Source: Chitinophaga pinensis
Lineage (GTDB): Bacteria; Bacteroidota; Bacteroidia; 2-12-FULL-35-15
DNA: 47,383 nucleotides
Direction of reading: 5' to 3'
Assembly (NCBI GenBank): GCA_945879015.1
Contig: CAMCUO010000020.1
Coordinates: 1-47,383 of the forward strand
Both the position numbers and the translations under genes were made by a program. The notes under the pieces were generated by a model. The model was not told where the DNA came from and made no database searches. It saw nothing but the letters and a program-made list of their open reading frames with translations. Positions 44,107-47,383 of this stretch are shown here, in pieces (positions within the stretch are counted from its first letter, which is position 1; each line of letters begins with the position of its first letter).

Positions 44107-44955
44107 TTAAATTGGAAACGTACTCCCTGACAAATTCATAGCAACATTAAAAGCAGTTTCGTCAACACCAGTAGCTATATTATTCTTGCTAAAATAGCTG
44201 AGTAAATTTTCAGTCGGCATATTACCTGTTAATTTATCAGTCGCCATCGGACAACCACCATAACCTTTGATAGCGCTATCAAATCGTTTACATCCTGCAG
44301 AATACGCAGCATGCACCTTTTCTTCCCATGTTGTTGGAGTGGTATGCAAATGTGCACCAATTTCTACTCCAGGAAATTCAGGAATTAATTTTGAGAATAA
44401 GGTTTTGATATTATCAGGATTTGAAACGCCAATTGTGTCACTCAAAGCGATAATTTTAATTCCCATTTGTGCTAATCTTTTTGTCCAGCTGATAGCAACA
44501 TTACTACTCCACTCGTCTCCGTATGGATTACCGAAAGCCATTGAAATATAGACAACCAACTCTTTTTTATTTCTCACACATAAATCATTGATCTCTTCTA
44601 CCCTAGTAATAGATTCTGAAATAGAAGAATTGGTGTTTCGTTGTTGAAAGGTTTCAGAAATAGAAAATGGAAAACCTAAATAAGAAATTTCTTCAAACTC
44701 CACAGCATCCTCTGCTCCTCTTGTATTTGCAACAATTGCTAATAATTTCGACTTAGTATTTGATAATTCTAGTTGTTCCAAAACTTGCGCTGTATCCCGC
44801 ATTTGAGGAATTGCTTTAGGCGAAACAAAACTTCCAAAATCAACCGTATCAAAACCACATTTCAAAATGGAATTGATATAAGCGACTTTTTTTTCTGTTG
44901 AAATAAAGTCATGTATTCCCTGCATAGCGTCTCTTGGACATTCTACAATTTTCAT
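44107..44955 (-). CDS. Hydroxymethylglutaryl-CoA lyase
   Basis: 282 residues of the HMGL-like TIM-barrel family. It splits HMG-CoA into acetoacetate and acetyl-CoA in leucine breakdown. CPRDAMQGI holds the catalytic Arg-Asp pair; the metal histidines are in GAHLHTTP; the loop Cys is in [21 protein letters not shown] is typical. The N-terminus begins directly at the barrel. It overlaps pyrD by 4 bases (ATGA), so the two are translationally coupled. Confidence 0.88.
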   Translation of the reverse strand: MKIVECPRDAMQGIHDFISTEKKVAYINSILKCGFDTVDFGSFVSPKAIPQMRDTAQVLEQLELSNTKSKLLAIVANTRGAEDAVEFEEISYLGFPFSISETFQQRNTNSSISESITRVEEINDLCVRNKKELVVYISMAFGNPYGDEWSSNVAISWTKRLAQMGIKIIALSDTIGVSNPDNIKTLFSKLIPEFPGVEIGAHLHTTPTTWEEKVHAAYSAGCKRFDSAIKGYGGCPMATDKLTGNMPTENLLSYFSKNNIATGVDETAFNVAMNLSGSTFPI

Positions 44956-46010
44956 AATCCTTGTTTTAAAATTTCTTTATTAATTTTTTTTGCGATGCTA
45001 GGTCCTTCATAAATAAATCCAGTATAAATCTGCACCAAACTTGCTCCAGCTTTCAACATTTCAACAGCATCTTTTCCAGTATGAATTCCTCCTACCCCAA
45101 TAATCGGAAATGCTTTATTTGATTTATCACTTAAGTATTTTACAACTTCTACAGAGCGATTTTTTAAGGGTTTTCCACTCAATCCACCAGCTCCGCAACT
45201 TTCTATTTTGTTTTTATCTGTAATCAAATTGCTTCTATCAATCGTTGTATTGGTTGCTACTACTCCATCAATTTTTGTTTCTTTTACAATAATAATAATA
45301 TCGTCTAATTGCTCATTTGTTAAATCTGGTGCAATTTTCAAAAGAATAGCTTTCGGATTTTTCTTTTTTGCATTTAATTCTTTTACATGCATCAATAATT
45401 TTGTAAGTGGCTCTTTTTCTTGCAAAGCACGCAATCCTGGAGTGTTTGGAGAACTTACATTCACCACAAAATAATCAACATAATCAAAAAGTGTTTCAAA
45501 ACATTTTTCATAATCACTAACAGCATCTTCGTTTGGAGTGATTTTATTCTTCCCAATATTTCCACCAATGATTATGCCTTGCCTGCCGGCAGGCAGGTTC
45601 GACTTTCTGTTTTTTAATCGCATTGCTGCAGCTTCTGCTCCACCATTGTTGAATCCCATTCTGTTAATCAGTCCTTCATCTTCTGGCAAACGAAACATTC
45701 TTGGTTTATCATTTCCAGGTTGAGCTTTTGGAGTTAATGTTCCTATTTCAATAAATCCAAATCCATAATAACCTAACTCATCAAACAACTTTGCATCTTT
45801 ATCAAAACCGGCCGCTAATCCAACAGGATTTGGAAATGTTAATCCAAACAATTTTCGTTCTAATCGTTTGTCGTTAACAGTATAAATATTTTTTATAATA
45901 AATGGAGTACCTGGAATTGCACAAAGAAACTTGATTGCTTTGAAAACGATGTGGTGAATGTTTTCGGGTTCAAAAAGAAAAAAGAAAGGCTTAATTATGC
46001 TTTTATACAT
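44952..46010 (-). CDS. pyrD: Dihydroorotate dehydrogenase (quinone), class 2
   Basis: 352 residues from ATG 46010 (an upstream TTG at 46025 is rejected). It oxidises dihydroorotate to orotate at the inner membrane. The N-terminal helical quinone tunnel ([16 protein letters not shown]) marks class 2; [41 protein letters not shown] and the catalytic Ser in [12 protein letters not shown] are present. An insert NLPAGRQG after RLKNRKS is encoded by a palindromic repeat. It is coupled to HMG-CoA lyase. Confidence 0.95.
   Translation of the reverse strand: MYKSIIKPFFFLFEPENIHHIVFKAIKFLCAIPGTPFIIKNIYTVNDKRLERKLFGLTFPNPVGLAAGFDKDAKLFDELGYYGFGFIEIGTLTPKAQPGNDKPRMFRLPEDEGLINRMGFNNGGAEAAAMRLKNRKSNLPAGRQGIIIGGNIGKNKITPNEDAVSDYEKCFETLFDYVDYFVVNVSSPNTPGLRALQEKEPLTKLLMHVKELNAKKKNPKAILLKIAPDLTNEQLDDIIIIVKETKIDGVVATNTTIDRSNLITDKNKIESCGAGGLSGKPLKNRSVEVVKYLSDKSNKAFPIIGVGGIHTGKDAVEMLKAGASLVQIYTGFIYEGPSIAKKINKEILKQGL
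45578..45597. repeat. In-frame palindrome encoding LPAGRQ in pyrD
   Basis: TGCCTGCCGGCAGGCA (45580-45595) is a perfect 16-base palindrome, G+C-rich in an AT-rich gene. Read on the minus strand it gives LPAGRQ in frame between the NRK segment and the GGNIG strand. The same hexapeptide is a recurrent repeat-encoded insert in some bacterial genomes, from memory. Confidence 0.8.
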
Positions 46011-46065
46011 TGCAATAAATTTCAAGCAAAATTAACGAAAAATTTCGAATAAGATAGAGCGCCTA

Positions 46066-46090
46066 CACTTCAACTCCAATCGTTGTGACA
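46066..46090. repeat. Decayed dispersed repeat
   Basis: CACTTCAACTCCAATCGTTG is a degraded copy of the CACTTCGACTCCGCTCAGTG repeat, upstream of pyrD. Confidence 0.45.
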
Positions 46091-46104
46091 GCTAGGGATC
46101 CTTT

Positions 46105-46124
46105 CCCTTTTATTACTAAAAGGG
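46105..46124 (-). terminator. Stem-loop after the TPR gene
   Basis: CCCTTTTA (46105-46112) and TAAAAGGG (46117-46124) are perfect arms with a TTAC loop, 16 bases past the TPR gene stop. A T-run is lacking, so termination is likely but not certain. Confidence 0.5.
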
Positions 46125-46139
46125 TGACAAGAAGAATGT

Positions 46140-47210
46140 TTATTTTGCTTTAGGAGGCGGTGGACCGCAGTTTTCTGCTAAAGATTTTGCTTCTTCCATT
46201 CCTAATGAAGCAGCTATTTTAAAATCTTTACAATGGCTAAAATCTTTTGAATCAGAATTAGCTAAACCTCTTTTGTAGTATGCTAGTCCATCTTTTGGTT
46301 TTATGCGAATAGCTTCGGAATAATCATACATTGCTGATCTGAAGTTTTCCATTCCTTCGCAAGCTGTTCCTCTTTGAATATAAGCTTCGTAATAATTTGG
46401 ACTTTTTCGCACAACAGCAGAAAAATCTTCAAACGCCATTTTCCAATTAGATGCTGCATTATAAGCTAAACCTCTCAAGTATAGGATATGTATTGTATCT
46501 GCTTTTATTTTCAAAGCTTTGTTATAATCTAATAAAGCTTTATCGTATTTCTTCAATTGCACATTACATTCAGCACGTTTAATGAAAGGTAAAATAGAAT
46601 CACCATTCAGCTGAATTGCAGAAGTATAATCAAGTAAAGCGCCAGCATAATCTTTTCCCTCCATCTTTGTATCACCTGCAGTTATAAAAGCTGTACTCAT
46701 TTCGGTGCAAGCATTTGAGTTGTACAATTCTTTTGCTTTTTCATTTTTCAAAACCTTGGCTTTGCGCAAATCCATACAACCTTTGTCTTTTGTACCCTTT
46801 GCAATATATATAATTCCTCTTTCACAATAAGCTTCCGCATATTTTGGTTCGATCGTAATTGCCTTTTCAAAATCCAACAATGCTTCGTCTTGCTTTCCTA
46901 ATCCAGCCAATGACATACCGTGACCATAGTAAGGAACAGCTAAATCGTGATTATAGACAAAACCATCAGGCATATCGGAAGTTGATTTTTGATACTCGTT
47001 TAAGGTTCCGTATTTTTTGAGCTTATCTAGATAAGTTGTTGTAGCTGTATTATTCAAACGAATAGCATTTGCAAAATCGACTTCTGCTGACTCAAAATTG
47101 CTAGAAGCAAGTTTAGTTGTGCCATTTTGAATAATAACTGGTAATGTTTGTGAATTCGAATAAAAGCTTAAAAAAAGCAATAAAAAAACCAGCAGAGACC
47201 TCGTATTCAT
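46140..47210 (-). CDS. Secreted TPR-repeat protein
   Basis: 356 residues with a signal peptide (MNTRSLLVFLLLFLSFYSNSQ). At least five TPR units follow: AVPYYGHGMSLAGLGKQDEA, YAEAYCERGIIYIAKG, DYAGALLDYTSAIQLN, KYDKALLDYNKALKIK and YEAYIQRGTACEGMENFRSA. The C-terminus ends CGPPPPKAK. The protein should be periplasmic or surface-exposed and bind partners; no enzyme motif. Its start lies close to the probable IS end on its right, so its promoter may have been disturbed. Confidence 0.82.
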   Translation of the reverse strand: MNTRSLLVFLLLFLSFYSNSQTLPVIIQNGTTKLASSNFESAEVDFANAIRLNNTATTTYLDKLKKYGTLNEYQKSTSDMPDGFVYNHDLAVPYYGHGMSLAGLGKQDEALLDFEKAITIEPKYAEAYCERGIIYIAKGTKDKGCMDLRKAKVLKNEKAKELYNSNACTEMSTAFITAGDTKMEGKDYAGALLDYTSAIQLNGDSILPFIKRAECNVQLKKYDKALLDYNKALKIKADTIHILYLRGLAYNAASNWKMAFEDFSAVVRKSPNYYEAYIQRGTACEGMENFRSAMYDYSEAIRIKPKDGLAYYKRGLANSDSKDFSHCKDFKIAASLGMEEAKSLAENCGPPPPKAK

Positions 47211-47260
47211 GAGAAAAAAAATTATTTAAATATTAAATCATTGTTGTCCGATAAAACTTT

Positions 47261-47298
47261 AAAAGAAGGAAGACTTTCATCTTCCTTCTTTTTTTTTA
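47261..47298. terminator. Hairpin terminator in the IS left end
   Basis: A 13-bp perfect stem (47261-47273 with 47280-47292), loop CTTTCA, and a T-run. No gene upstream on the plus strand needs it; it may shield the transposase from outside transcription. Confidence 0.7.
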
Positions 47299-47299
47299 G

Positions 47300-47307
47300 T
47301 AGGTTTG
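47300..47307 (+). promoter_or_regulatory. -7 box of the transposase-like ORF
   Basis: TAGGTTTG, a perfect TAnnTTTG, directly after the hairpin and 23 bases before the ATG. Confidence 0.45.
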
Positions 47308-47330
47308 GTTCGCTAAAACTACATTCTACT

Positions 47331-47383
47331 ATGAACAAAACTATACATTTTTTCGGTAATTCTGTTTTCGGACAGCTGATTTC
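47331..47383 (+). CDS. Partial IS4-family transposase (5' end), DUF4372-like
   Basis: Only 17 codons are inside the window: MNKTIHFFGNSVFGQLI. The pattern MNK...FxGxxVFxQLI resembles the start of IS4-family transposases that carry an N-terminal DUF4372. It is preceded by its own -7 box and a terminator hairpin. The call rests on a short piece and would be settled by the next few hundred bases. Confidence 0.45.
   Translation, partial: MNKTIHFFGNSVFGQLI

Larger units (their letters stand above)
47240..47383 (+). mobile_element. Probable left end of an IS4-like insertion sequence (cut by window edge)
   Basis: A TTGTTGTCCGATAAAACTTT string may mark the terminal repeat, followed by an internal hairpin terminator, a TAGGTTTG -7 box and the start of a transposase-like ORF. 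The right end lies outside the window, so the boundary cannot be confirmed. Confidence 0.4.

Noticed and set aside
45570..45600. A sequencing error or frameshift in pyrD
   Set aside because: The frame is open on both sides and the extra sequence is a clean palindrome.
1..47383. tRNA, rRNA or CRISPR arrays
   Set aside because: No cloverleaf, rRNA-like stretch or regularly spaced direct repeats with unique spacers were seen by eye; short tRNAs could still be missed without a search.

Overview
The window is chromosomal DNA from a member of the Bacteroidota. It is clearly AT-rich. Promoters fit the phylum-specific -7 box TAnnTTTG, and nearly all start codons lack a Shine-Dalgarno sequence. It also carries a type IX secretion (T9SS) substrate with a 'YPNPA' C-terminal sorting domain, the phylum's bamD-rpoZ-coaBC-porD-recN order, and many secreted proteins ending their signal peptide in 'FAQ' or similar. 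The exact genus cannot be told from the sequence alone. No rRNA, tRNA or CRISPR array was seen.

Layout. 1-7.5 kb: a secreted TPR protein and gyrA (minus), divergent clpC (plus), and a PepSY-like secreted protein. 7.5-10.2 kb: an MFS transporter and a GT-C-like membrane protein. 10.3-13.9 kb: a minus-strand cluster of secreted or envelope proteins of unknown function that swap domains (a CsgG-like domain, an 'NG/IKYK/DGP' domain, a shared C-terminal barrel-like domain), with two possible small ORFs. 14.1-19.4 kb: an HTH regulator with a candidate operator, a TIGR02757-family protein, a BatA/vWA protein, and a dihydroorotase-like protein that lacks metal ligands. 19.5-22 kb: a lipoprotein followed by three tandem paralogous secreted proteins. 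22.2-25.7 kb: thrS-infC-rpmI-rplT; infC appears to start at AUA behind a perfect AGGAGG. 25.7-30.7 kb: a DUF6056-like membrane protein, a lysine-type serA, DUF1015, yggS and a cold-shock gene. 30.8-32.6 kb: a secreted protein and an alpha-oxoamine synthase (minus). 32.7-39 kb: bamD, rpoZ, coaBC, porD, recN, fabI. 39.2-42.1 kb: a large T9SS substrate with FG-GAP and ASPIC/UnbV domains. 42.4-47.2 kb, minus strand: fatty acid desaturase, DUF4442 thioesterase-like protein, HMG-CoA lyase, pyrD and a TPR protein. The right edge probably enters an IS4-like insertion sequence.

How it works together. Much is housekeeping: topology, proteolysis, translation, outer-membrane assembly, CoA, fatty-acid and pyrimidine synthesis. 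The accessory content is envelope and secretion. Short dispersed repeats of at least five kinds fill the gaps. Two short repeat-like sequences lie inside reading frames: a palindrome in pyrD that encodes LPAGRQ, and a T/C-rich stretch in yggS.

The most interesting points are the AUA-started infC with its lone Shine-Dalgarno, the domain-shuffled envelope cluster at 10.3-13.9 kb, the tandem secreted triplet, the in-frame repeats, and near-leaderless promoters at bamD and the BatA gene. Starts were moved from the longest reading frame where signal peptides, promoters or family alignment argued for it.
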